From: CAADGU01 sp964581605
Lineage (GTDB): Bacteria; Chloroflexota; Anaerolineae; Promineifilales; Promineifilaceae
NCBI GenBank assembly: GCA_964581605.1
Contig: CAZOPF010000077.1
Coordinates: forward strand, 1 to 28,655
Direction: 5' to 3'
DNA length: 28,655 bases
Position numbers and translations under genes: made by a program. Numbering within the stretch: position 1 is the stretch's first letter; the number at the start of each line of letters is the position of its first letter. Positions 1 to 6,209 of this stretch are shown one piece after another. The notes below the pieces were generated by a model, which had not been told where the DNA came from, did not search any database, and saw only the letters and a list, made by a program, of their open reading frames with translations.

Positions 1-299
1 TTCGGCGGCGGCTTCGGTATATCTTTGTAATCCACTTTCAACACCGGCCGCATCTGTGTGCCATACACACGATATTCCGTATGGCCGCAGCCCAACACCG
101 CGCACTTATTCCCACCCTGTTCCCAACAAATTTTGTGGTACAACGTGCCACACTGGCGGCAGACCACTGGCTGCAAGGCCCGCTCGGTCACATTGTTTTC
201 TACCGGGTTAGAGCAAATAGGGCAATGTAGACTCAACTGATTTGCTTCGTTGATGTCGTTATCTGTAATGGTGATGGGTGGTAATTCTTGTTCGGCCAT
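1..299 (-). CDS. RING-like zinc-binding protein (partial, 3' end off window), candidate E3 of the Ubl operon
   Basis: Reading from the ATG at 299-297 gives 99 residues that run off the left edge without a stop. Visible zinc ligands are C26-x2-C29, C47-x2-C50, H55-x2-C58 and C66-x4-C71, in the order expected for a binuclear treble-clef, RING-like finger. The segment around residues 47-71 (CRQCGTLYHKICWEQ and onward) resembles the prokaryotic RING families. Such domains act as candidate E3 ligases or E2-docking modules in bacterial ubiquitin-like operons. It is the last visible gene of the minus-strand E1-Ubl-E2-JAB-JAB series, 109 bp after the second JAB gene. No clear Shine-Dalgarno precedes the ATG. 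The finger assignment is from visible motifs; the E3 role is inferred from context. The missing C-terminus could hold further domains. Confidence 0.75.
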   Translation of the reverse strand, partial: MAEQELPPITITDNDINEANQLSLHCPICSNPVENNVTERALQPVVCRQCGTLYHKICWEQGGNKCAVLGCGHTEYRVYGTQMRPVLKVDYKDIPKPPP

Positions 300-306
300 C
301 TTCAAG

Positions 307-413
307 GAAGTAATTGGGTAATTTGGTAATTGCGTAATTGACTGAAGGCATTATACAACAACTGCCTGCTCTTTAATTACCCAATTACCCAATTACGCAA
401 TTACTCAATTACC
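307..413. repeat. Inverted array of TAATTGGG-type heptads
   Basis: Tandem units related to GGTAATT (310-340) face their complements (373-413) across a 32-nt spacer, giving a long A/T-rich hairpin between the JAB gene ending at 409 and the RING-like gene starting at 299. The TAA stop of the upstream JAB gene lies within the repeat. It may act as a terminator or attenuator, or be a selfish short repeat. Confidence 0.75.
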
Positions 414-1521
414 AGGAACCAGCCGCCCAGGCCGGCCAGGGGAAATCTACCGGCTTCACTTCCGTTTGCTGCCGATTCCAGCAGAAAAAGCCGCTGGTAT
501 TGGCGCGGGGGTCCAGCACAAACGCGACATGCCAGATTTGCGTGAAAAAGTTTTGGTGAATGAATAAATCCATGCCGGAGAGGAAAATTCCAAAACCGGG
601 ATGGGTGTGGTACCAGCCCACCATCACGGCCGTGTCGTCAGGATACCGCTCGCGTAACACATCGTTCATATAGCGCCAGCTTTCTGGCGTGTAGGTGACG
701 CTGGCGCCGTGCATGACGGTGTATTTGGCAATGATGGTGTCGTGAATGTGGACGAGGTAACGGCCGTCCGGCTGTTTTTCCGGGCGAGGGCCAACCAACA
801 CCCCGGCCACTTCCCGGTTCAGGCTGCTCAGGGCGTGTGCCTGGGAAGCGCGTAGGGCCGGTTCTTCAATAAAAATGTCTACGGCCGTCCAGGTGGGATC
901 GCCAATGGGACGACGTTTGCCAGCAATACGCACACGGGCGCGGCTGGGGGCGATGATGGGGGTTTCGGTCACGGCCGTTGGCTTTTCCGCTTCGGTCTCT
1001 TCATGCACCGGTTCCGTCTCGGCGACGATGATGCGTGGTTCGGTGGCCTCTTCAACGGCCGTCGCCGGTTCTGGCTGTGGTTCTGGCGGCGCCAGCGGGG
1101 TGGGCACGGCCGTTTCATCAACTTCTGGCTCTGTGGCGGTATCGGTTGATGTTTCTGCAATCGCGGCTGCATCCGCAGCTGTCGCCTGCGGAAACGAAAC
1201 GGCCACCGTTTTCAACCAGTCACTATCAGGCGCAATGGGGTCGCCGTCGGCATCCTGAATCACAATATCAAGCTGCACATTTTCGTCGCTGGCAATCTCT
1301 ATCAGCTTGATTTCCTGGTAGGTTTCCCATACCTCCGCCTCTAACTGGCTGGCGAAGGCCTGCAAGTCGGCCAGGGTGCAATCTTCCAGGGGTTTGGCAC
1401 GGCCGTCCGCCGGAATCATATCGTGTGGCAGCAGCGTCACATTGGCGCTAAACTGCTCGCCCAAACCGGGCAGCGTCAGGTTGATAATGGCCACAAAGGG
1501 GGGATTGATTTCGTTGTTCAT
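409..1521 (-). CDS. JAB/JAMM metalloprotease with N-terminal domain and acidic linker (deubiquitinase-like)
   Basis: 370 residues. Residues about 1-112 form a globular region of unknown family. Residues about 115-190 are a low-complexity linker rich in Thr, Glu, Pro and Ala. Residues about 195-360 form a JAB/MPN domain. The complete JAMM zinc motif is present: E237 (EVAGVLVG), H305, H307, S315 and D318, with the spacing H-T-H-x7-S-x2-D. JAB proteases of ubiquitin-like operons mature the Ubl precursor or remove Ubl from targets. Start is the ATG at 1521, 47 bp after the other JAB gene, without an evident Shine-Dalgarno. The TAA stop is supplied by a heptad repeat. No signal peptide or TM segment is visible, so a cytosolic location is inferred. 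The linker suggests the N-terminal domain positions a partner or substrate. Confidence 0.88.
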   Translation of the reverse strand: MNNEINPPFVAIINLTLPGLGEQFSANVTLLPHDMIPADGRAKPLEDCTLADLQAFASQLEAEVWETYQEIKLIEIASDENVQLDIVIQDADGDPIAPDSDWLKTVAVSFPQATAADAAAIAETSTDTATEPEVDETAVPTPLAPPEPQPEPATAVEEATEPRIIVAETEPVHEETEAEKPTAVTETPIIAPSRARVRIAGKRRPIGDPTWTAVDIFIEEPALRASQAHALSSLNREVAGVLVGPRPEKQPDGRYLVHIHDTIIAKYTVMHGASVTYTPESWRYMNDVLRERYPDDTAVMVGWYHTHPGFGIFLSGMDLFIHQNFFTQIWHVAFVLDPRANTSGFFCWNRQQTEVKPVDFPWPAWAAGSW

Positions 1522-1531
1522 GGGGGGAAGA

Positions 1532-1579
1532 GGTAATTGAGTAATTGGGTAATTACCTGATTACTCAATTACTCAATCA
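1532..1579. repeat. Inverted array of TAATTGAG-type heptads
   Basis: GGTAATTGAGTAATTGGG is followed directly by ATTACTCAATTACTCAAT, a compact hairpin filling the 47-bp gap between the two JAB genes. The TAA stop of the membrane JAB gene (1569) is inside it. Confidence 0.7.
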
Positions 1580-2555
1580 GTTGCACTTGTATTACACAAT
1601 CCGGGCTATTGGGCAGGCGAATGGCGTTGCGGTCAACGGCCGTCAGCCGGACATCATACGTCCCTGGCGCACGATCACCGGTATTCCACATGCCTAACAC
1701 ATCCAGTTCGGTCGGGCGGCGGCGATCATCCACCTTTTGCCATTCCTGCTGCCCACTCAGGCGCACGTCAATCTGGTAGCGGAACGCGCCAGGGTACACG
1801 GCCGTGCCAATTAACTCCACCTGGCTGCCAATCCGGGCTGCGCTGCCCTGCATGGGGGCAATCAGGCGCAGGCGCGGGTCAGGGCAGGCGGCGACGTTGG
1901 GATAAGCGCTGCTGTTCGCCATGTTCAAGAGAACGGTTTGCATCTGGCTGGTCTGGCGATTCAGCGGCACAATCCAAAAAAGCAGCATAAACAACGCCAA
2001 CGCCAGGGCCACGCTGCCCACAATCAGCCCCAAATGACGGGAGGAGGGAGAGAGCGAAATCCGCTGGCTGTGGCCGTCATAAGCCGCCTCGGCCAACCGT
2101 GCTGACTGCGCTGCCGGGTCATACACACCGCTGGCCAGGTCAGATTCGGGCAGGTTATAGACAGAGGTACGCACTACTTTCCACTGTACGGCCGTGCCCG
2201 GCTGCACATCGGTCAATTCGTAATATCCGGCAATGGGTGCCAGCTCCCCTTTTTGCCAGCCGAAATAAACGGCTTCTTGCCGCACCGGGTCTACCACCAG
2301 CCCCACATGCCAGGGTAGTGTAAACGCCGCCGAATGGACCACCACATCATCGCTGGAATAAAAAACGCCCAGCCCCGGATGGGTGTGGAACCAGCCCACA
2401 ATATCCAGATGGGGATATTGTGCGGTGCGGTCACGGTGAATCTGGCTCCAGGCGTCGGCGTTGAAGGTGAAATGCACCGGCCCCCGGTCACTGCTGTGGG
2501 CGGGCAGGGTAGCCTTGATATCCACGCACAAGGTATCGCCGTCACGGGAAACGTG
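1569..2555 (-). CDS. Membrane-anchored JAB/JAMM metalloprotease (N-terminus lost in assembly gap)
   Basis: The frame is open from the gap edge at 2555 to TAA at 1569, 328 visible residues. Counting from the gap edge, the JAMM motif is H57, H59, S67 and D70 in VGWFHTHPGLGVFYSSDD. The upstream catalytic Glu and the start codon must lie in the 100-N gap. After the JAB domain come a linker (about 110-174), one hydrophobic membrane segment (about 175-197, LGLIVGSVALALALFMLLFW) and about 130 residues with beta-rich, Ig-like character. By topology, the protease would face the cytosol and the tail the outside, although only one TM is visible and the N-terminus is unknown. Its position directly after the E2 gene supports a role in Ubl deconjugation at the membrane. 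A membrane-tethered JAB protein with an extracytoplasmic domain is unusual. Confidence 0.85.
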   Translation of the reverse strand, partial: HVSRDGDTLCVDIKATLPAHSSDRGPVHFTFNADAWSQIHRDRTAQYPHLDIVGWFHTHPGLGVFYSSDDVVVHSAAFTLPWHVGLVVDPVRQEAVYFGWQKGELAPIAGYYELTDVQPGTAVQWKVVRTSVYNLPESDLASGVYDPAAQSARLAEAAYDGHSQRISLSPSSRHLGLIVGSVALALALFMLLFWIVPLNRQTSQMQTVLLNMANSSAYPNVAACPDPRLRLIAPMQGSAARIGSQVELIGTAVYPGAFRYQIDVRLSGQQEWQKVDDRRRPTELDVLGMWNTGDRAPGTYDVRLTAVDRNAIRLPNSPDCVIQVQLIE

Positions 2556-2655
2556 NNNNNNNNNNNNNNNNNNNNNNNNNNNNNNNNNNNNNNNNNNNNN
2601 NNNNNNNNNNNNNNNNNNNNNNNNNNNNNNNNNNNNNNNNNNNNNNNNNNNNNNN
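2556..2655. other. Assembly gap of exactly 100 N
   Basis: A run of 100 N, the conventional placeholder for a scaffold gap of unknown size. It hides the 3' end of the E2 gene and the 5' end of the membrane JAB gene. Reading frames joined across it are not real, and an extra gene could be hidden here. Confidence 0.98.
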
Positions 2656-3108
2656 ACGGCCGTCAACGGGGAAGATGCTCTTGTTGCGCAGCGCCCAGGC
2701 CGCCGCCTTCGAGTTCATGGGGTCTTTGGGATCATAATTCTTATACTGAATCATTTCCCCCAACGTCAGCAGCAACTCGTCCAGCGTTTTCGCCGGCCAC
2801 CAGGCGCCAATACAGACCGCGCCGGTCACGTGAATGTTAGGATGAAAAATCGGCGTCAGCCACTTCAACTGCGGCTGTTTGAGCGGATACTCGGCATGAA
2901 GGTAAACGCTTACCTCATGGTTCTCACGAAGTACGGGTTTGCCGACGGTATCAATTTTCTCCACCCCTTTGCAGGTGAAGCGAATCAGATACCGTTCGGC
3001 CGGTTCCCCTTCCGTAGTCAGAATATGGATAAATTCGCTGCGATTGACCAGATCACGCACCCGCTGATATTCGTTGCGCAGCCTGGTCTCGCGGATGTCA
3101 AAGGCCAT
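2656..3108 (-). CDS. E2 ubiquitin-conjugating enzyme-like protein (UBC fold, 3' end in gap)
   Basis: 151 visible residues from the ATG at 3108. The core shows YPLKQPQLKWLTPIFHPNI followed by TGAVCIGAWW: H89-P90-N91 and then Cys99, eight residues after the Asn, the spacing of canonical eukaryotic E2 enzymes. C99 is the expected thioester cysteine and N91 the oxyanion-stabilising Asn. Family E2s take Ubl from the E1 and pass it to lysines, often with a RING partner; both partners are encoded nearby. A purine-rich Shine-Dalgarno (AAGAGG) lies about 10 nt before the ATG. The sequence runs into the gap after a Phe-Pro-Val-Asp-Gly-Arg stretch, so at most a short C-terminal tail is probably missing. 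The fold call is strong; the physiological substrate is unknown. Confidence 0.92.
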
Positions 3109-3142
3109 CTTATTTTTGCCTCTTTCTCATATCTTTTAAGAA

Positions 3143-3215
3143 GTGAGCAGTTAGCGGTAAGCAGTTAGCAGTCTTGGTTTTGCTGCTCACTGCTCACTGT
3201 TTACTGCTTACTAAC
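3143..3215. repeat. Inverted array of AGCAGTTA-type heptads
   Basis: GTGAGCAGTTAGCGGTAAGC with further copies faces TGCTCACTGCTCACTGTTTA, forming a hairpin between the Ubl and E2 genes. The TAG stop of the Ubl gene (3211-3213) lies at its edge. Confidence 0.7.
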
Positions 3216-3486
3216 GACAACCGGCAGTCACTTCAGGGAACAGGCTCAAGATGTCGTCATCCTGTACGCCGGCGTCTTTCAATGACTCGTCATCACTCAG
3301 ACGTTTGCCAGATGAACGATGATCCAACCGGTAGGTGATGGGGTTCGCGCCCTGATTGGTGGGCAGTCCCATTTTGCTCACCAGCGCCGGAATCAGGCGG
3401 CGCATGGGCACGTCGGCGGGTAATTCAACCGGGGTCTTCTTGGAGCCGGTAGGGTCATAGATAATCACTTTGATGCTAGTAGCCAT
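3211..3486 (-). CDS. Small ubiquitin-like protein (YukD-like beta-grasp), presumed conjugated modifier
   Basis: 91 residues: an N-terminal strand (SIKVIIYDPTG), a strand and helix (KTPVELPADVPMRRLIPALVSKMG), then the YRLDHRSSGKRLSDDESLKDAGVQDDDILSLFP stretch characteristic of ubiquitin/YukD beta-grasp folds. In YukD-bearing type VII secretion loci the neighbours are secretion genes; here they are E1, E2, JAB and RING, so a modifier role is favoured. The C-terminus is V-T-A-G89-C90-R91: a single Gly with a two-residue Cys-Arg tail rather than a terminal diglycine. One possibility is that a JAB neighbour trims after G89. The start ATG has a good Shine-Dalgarno (GGAGG, 9 nt upstream), implying strong translation. 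The stop codon abuts a heptad repeat array, so the tail could also be a by-product of repeat insertion. Confidence 0.85.
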   Translation of the reverse strand: MATSIKVIIYDPTGSKKTPVELPADVPMRRLIPALVSKMGLPTNQGANPITYRLDHRSSGKRLSDDESLKDAGVQDDDILSLFPEVTAGCR

Positions 3487-3510
3487 TTGTTTAAGCCTCC
3501 ATTTATTTTC

Positions 3511-3537
3511 TTACCTAGCAGGTAACGATATTTTATA
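3511..3537 (-). promoter_or_regulatory. Candidate promoter and operator upstream of the Ubl gene
   Basis: On the minus strand a TATAAAAT -10-like box (3537-3530) is followed by the small palindrome TTACCT-AGC-AGGTAA (3511-3525), then the Shine-Dalgarno and ATG at 3486. The palindrome would lie at or just after the transcription start, a position typical of repressor sites. No convincing -35 was found. Confidence 0.4.
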
Positions 3538-3569
3538 CGATAAGAAGGATTTTGGGTTGCGCTGAGATG

Positions 3570-3690
3570 TGATTAGGTGATCAGGTACTCAAGTGCTCAA
3601 GTGTTTAGGTGATCAGGTATTTACGCAATTACCCAAACACATAAACACTCAAACACTTGAGCACTTAAACACACCCTCACTCAAACACTA
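3570..3690. repeat. Inverted array of GTGCTCAA/GTGATCAG octads
   Basis: Eight-base units (GTGATCAG, GTGCTCAA, GTGTTTAG) form a left half. AACACTCA/AACACTTG units form the right half. A perfect 16-bp arm pair AAGTGCTCAAGTGTTT (3591-3606) and its complement (3651-3666) flank a 44-nt loop. The TGA stop of the E1 gene is in the array. Confidence 0.75.
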
Positions 3691-4876
3691 AAAAACTCTC
3701 TTTATCCCCGGTCAATTCATAATAGACACGCTGGCTGCCGTTGCGGGCGCGGATGATGCTGAGGGGCGGGATGTCTATTTCGGCCAGAGTACGGCCGAGG
3801 AAATCCTCGTCGCCGCTGATGCGGTGGGTCAGGTTCATTTCGCGGCGGCCGCCACAGGTGGGGCAGACGGCTTCGTTTTCATACAGGCGGGCCATTTTTC
3901 TGAAGATGGGTTCGCTCTCGTTGCAGTGGAAGCAGGTCATGGTTGTCACCAGTTCGCCGTCGAATTCGAGTACGGCCGTCTCCCCCACCTCCTGCCGCGC
4001 CAGTTCCAACAATTCGGCCAGCGTCGTCTGGCTGGTTGTTGCCTCTGGCAGTTCCACAATCGGGTCGAGCATGGAATGGCTCATGCACATCTCCTTCACC
4101 GGGTATTCAGTGGTGTAGATGTCATTCGTCAGGCCGTTGATCATAATTGCCTTGCCCGGCTGCACTTCCATGTTGTGAATCAGCTTGAGCGCCTCTTGTG
4201 TCTGGAAAGCGGCCACTATCGAGGCGCTGGTGGGGGTGGTGGGCACTTTGCCCTGCAAAATGTTCTCCCGCGCCAGCAGGGGGCAGGAGTAGCGCAGGTT
4301 GATGATCTGGTAATCCAGGTCGGTGAGCGTACATTCATAACACGCTCCCTGACCCGGCCAAAAAACGCGGGCAATGCCCATGAGTTCCTGAATCGCCCCA
4401 TCCACCCAGGGGCGATTGACGGCCCAACTGGCGCGGTTGATGGAGAGGCGGGCTTCCCGGTTGTCCAGGCAGCCGATGATGGCGTCTACGTGGCGGTAAA
4501 CACCCAGCCCCATTTCAAAGTTGATGTTGCCGTGCCATGTTTTCACATTGACGTCTGGGTTGAGTTCTTTGACGCGCTCGGCGGCGGCGTCTACTTTGCG
4601 CCGGCCCCGGTCGCCTTCGCGGAAGAGGACGGAGCGGCTGAGGTTGCTGTCTTCGATGGTGTCGAAGTCGGCGATGAGCAGGTTGCCAATGCCCATGAGG
4701 GCCAGATTTTTGAGCACTTCGTTGCCCAATGCGCCGGCGCCTACCACCAGGATGGTGGCGTTGCGCACCACTTCTTGCTGCCACCAGCTAATGTAGCCAA
4801 AGGTGTGGTAACGGTCGGCGTCGGGATCGGTAATAACAATGAGGGGGGCGGTTATTTCGTTTGATTCATCAGACAT
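3677..4876 (-). CDS. E1-like ubiquitin-activating enzyme (ThiF/MoeB/UBA fold) with extra zinc ribbon
   Basis: 399 residues. Adenylation domain: VVGAGALG (G46-x-G48-x2-G51), D70 in LIADFD, the N78-LSR81 arginine, K94 in the GRRK segment and D138 in CLDN bind ATP-Mg. The structural zinc site appears to be C179-x2-C182 with C264-x2-H267, where CxxH replaces the usual CxxC. C198 in YSCPLL lies in the crossover region used by ThiF/MoeB thiol sites and is a candidate catalytic cysteine. A C-terminal extension (about 280-399) carries a second zinc pair, C315-x2-C318 and C338-x2-C341. Expected role: ATP-dependent adenylation of the Ubl C-terminus and transfer to the E2. First gene of the minus-strand operon, 190 bp before the Ubl gene. 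No strong Shine-Dalgarno precedes the ATG. The family call is secure; catalytic Cys assignment is inference. Confidence 0.92.
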   Translation of the reverse strand: MSDESNEITAPLIVITDPDADRYHTFGYISWWQQEVVRNATILVVGAGALGNEVLKNLALMGIGNLLIADFDTIEDSNLSRSVLFREGDRGRRKVDAAAERVKELNPDVNVKTWHGNINFEMGLGVYRHVDAIIGCLDNREARLSINRASWAVNRPWVDGAIQELMGIARVFWPGQGACYECTLTDLDYQIINLRYSCPLLARENILQGKVPTTPTSASIVAAFQTQEALKLIHNMEVQPGKAIMINGLTNDIYTTEYPVKEMCMSHSMLDPIVELPEATTSQTTLAELLELARQEVGETAVLEFDGELVTTMTCFHCNESEPIFRKMARLYENEAVCPTCGGRREMNLTHRISGDEDFLGRTLAEIDIPPLSIIRARNGSQRVYYELTGDKESFLVFE

Positions 4877-4889
4877 AGTTCACTTTGAT

Positions 4890-4937
4890 AGACCAGACAG
4901 GTTGGCAACCAAAGGTTGCTGGAAACCTGTCAGGTCT
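4890..4937. repeat. Imperfect palindrome (AGACC-GACAGGTT type)
   Basis: Arms AGACCAGACAGGTT (4890-4903) and AACCTGTCAGGTCT (4924-4937) match with one mismatch. Inside, GCAACC-AAA-GGTTGC forms a second stem. It lies 13 nt upstream of the E1 start, where it could form a 5' leader hairpin or be a mobile palindrome. Confidence 0.7.
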
Positions 4938-5030
4938 GTGGAAAAGAGGTATCAAGGCCATTGTACGCGGGTCACGGCCGTAAAGTTGCACCCTTGATTC
5001 TACCAATAATCCTGCTAAAAAGGGGGCGGA

Positions 5031-5092
5031 GGGCCAGGTAGTTGGGATAGAAGTCGTCTCACGAGGCAGGTTCAAACCCAACTACCTCGCCC
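5031..5092. repeat. Inverted repeat upstream of the pseudouridine synthase gene
   Basis: GGGCCAGGTAGTTGGG (5031-5046) pairs with CCCAACTACCTCGCCC (5077-5092) with one mismatch and a 30-nt loop. It ends 9 nt before the ATG at 5102, inside the divergent spacer shared with the E1 gene. Confidence 0.65.
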
Positions 5093-5101
5093 GTACAGCC
5101 T

Positions 5102-6040
5102 ATGATTGTATCTTCTAAAGTCACGGCCGTATACAAACATACCCCCGTACTCGATTATCTGGCGGGGCGGTTTACGTATCGGTCGCGGGCGGAATGGGAG
5201 GGGTTGGTGGCGGACGGCCGTGTCAGTTGTAACGGCCGTGTCTGCACCGCCGAGACCATTGTCACCCAGGGTGACGTGGTGGGCTGTGACCTGCCCGATG
5301 TACCTCTACCGGAAAAATTTGACTTCAACTACCAGATTATCTATGAAGATGCGTGGCTGTTGGGCATTAACAAACCGGGCCACTTGCTGGTGCATGACAA
5401 ACGCCAGTTTGCTCAGGCCAACCTCATTTATCACTTGCGGGTGCAGCATGAACCGCCGTACCCGGAAGCGCGGCTGGCGAACCGGCTGGATAAGGATACT
5501 TCTGGGGTGATATTGGCGGCACGAGACAGCGACACGCTGCGGTTGATGCAGCAGTTGTTTGCCACGCAGCAAGTCCAAAAGGAGTACCGGGCAGTGGTGC
5601 GCGGTGTGCCTTCACCGGCAGCGGGGGTGATTGATTTACCAATTGACCGGGTAGACAGTCTGCCGGGGGTATATCGTTTTGGCGTGGTAGAGGGAGGCAA
5701 AACGGCCGTGACCCATTACGAAACGGTGCAAACCTTTGGCGACCAATACGCCTTGCTGCGGCTCTTCCCCAAAACGGGGCGCACCCACCAACTGCGCGTC
5801 CATCTACACGCCATCGGCCACACCATTGTGGGAGATGTGCTGTACACGCTGCCGGATGCGGCGTACCTGGCCTGGTTTGAAACGCGCCAACCTTTGCCCC
5901 ACGAACCGATTACCCGGCAAGCCCTCCATTGTGCCCGTGTGGAATTTGAGCATCCGGTGACGGCACGGCCGTGTGTTATTGCTGCCCCGTTGCCGCCAGA
6001 TATGGAAGAGTTGATAAAGAGATTGGAGAAGGGAGATTGA
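5102..6040 (+). CDS. RluA-family pseudouridine synthase
   Basis: 312 residues. An S4-like RNA-binding segment is seen at about 14-62 (VLDYLAGRF through ADGRVSCNGRVC). The catalytic domain has motif II at 125-135, RLANRLDKDTSG, with catalytic D130; then KEYRAVVRG, and KTGRTHQLRVHLHAIGHTIVGD near the C-terminus, all standard RluA signatures. These enzymes convert specific uridines in 23S rRNA or tRNA to pseudouridine; the target cannot be told from sequence. The usual His before the motif (HRLD) is Asn here. The C-terminal residues (IKRLEKGD) and the stop are encoded by a GAGATTGGAGA repeat array, so the tail is probably repeat-derived. Divergent from the E1 gene and functionally unrelated to it as far as can be seen. 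Confidence 0.93.
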   Translation: MIVSSKVTAVYKHTPVLDYLAGRFTYRSRAEWEGLVADGRVSCNGRVCTAETIVTQGDVVGCDLPDVPLPEKFDFNYQIIYEDAWLLGINKPGHLLVHDKRQFAQANLIYHLRVQHEPPYPEARLANRLDKDTSGVILAARDSDTLRLMQQLFATQQVQKEYRAVVRGVPSPAAGVIDLPIDRVDSLPGVYRFGVVEGGKTAVTHYETVQTFGDQYALLRLFPKTGRTHQLRVHLHAIGHTIVGDVLYTLPDAAYLAWFETRQPLPHEPITRQALHCARVEFEHPVTARPCVIAAPLPPDMEELIKRLEKGD

Positions 6041-6063
6041 CTAATTTCTAATCTCCAATCTCC
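6017..6063. repeat. Inverted GAGATTGG heptad array at gene end
   Basis: GAGATTGGAGA (6019-6029) pairs with TCTCCAATCTC (6052-6062). The array overlaps the last codons and TGA stop of the pseudouridine synthase gene. Confidence 0.7.
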
Positions 6064-6085
6064 TGATAACTTTGTCTTTCACACG

Positions 6086-6209
6086 CTGATTGACTGACAA
6101 AACTTATCTAACCGCAGAGAACGCGGAGGGTGCAAAGGTTAAATAAAGGAGAAATCTCTGCGTTCTCCGCGCCCTCTGCGGTTGAAAATGAAATTTGTCA
6201 GTCAATCAG
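6086..6209. mobile_element. MITE-like 124-bp palindromic element
   Basis: The ends CTGATTGACTGACAAA (6086-6101) and TTTGTCAGTCAATCAG (6194-6209) are perfect 16-bp inverted repeats. Inner segments CCGCAGAGAACGCGGAGG and CTCTGCGTTCTCCGCGCCC are also largely complementary, so the whole element folds into a long imperfect hairpin. It has no coding capacity. Its right end supplies the TGA (6206-6208) that closes the adjacent minus-strand pseudogene frame. It could be a non-autonomous transposon or a REP-like repeat; no target duplication was identified. Confidence 0.6.

Noticed and set aside
58..240. Plus-strand 60-residue open frame
   Set aside because: It is antisense to the RING-like zinc protein, whose Cys/His pattern is far more convincing.
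875..1258. Plus-strand Ser/Ala/Val-rich open frame
   Set aside because: Low-complexity shadow of the acidic linker in the JAB protein on the other strand.
2556..2655. Continuous reading frames across the N run
   Set aside because: Translation through placeholder N bases is meaningless; the two genes are treated as partial.
3211..3486. Type VII secretion YukD component
   Set aside because: No WXG100, EccC or other secretion gene is nearby; neighbours are E1, E2, JAB and RING.
3824..4864. 346-residue plus-strand open frame opposite the E1 gene
   Set aside because: Codon shadow of a high-GC gene; the minus-strand product has every ThiF-fold motif.
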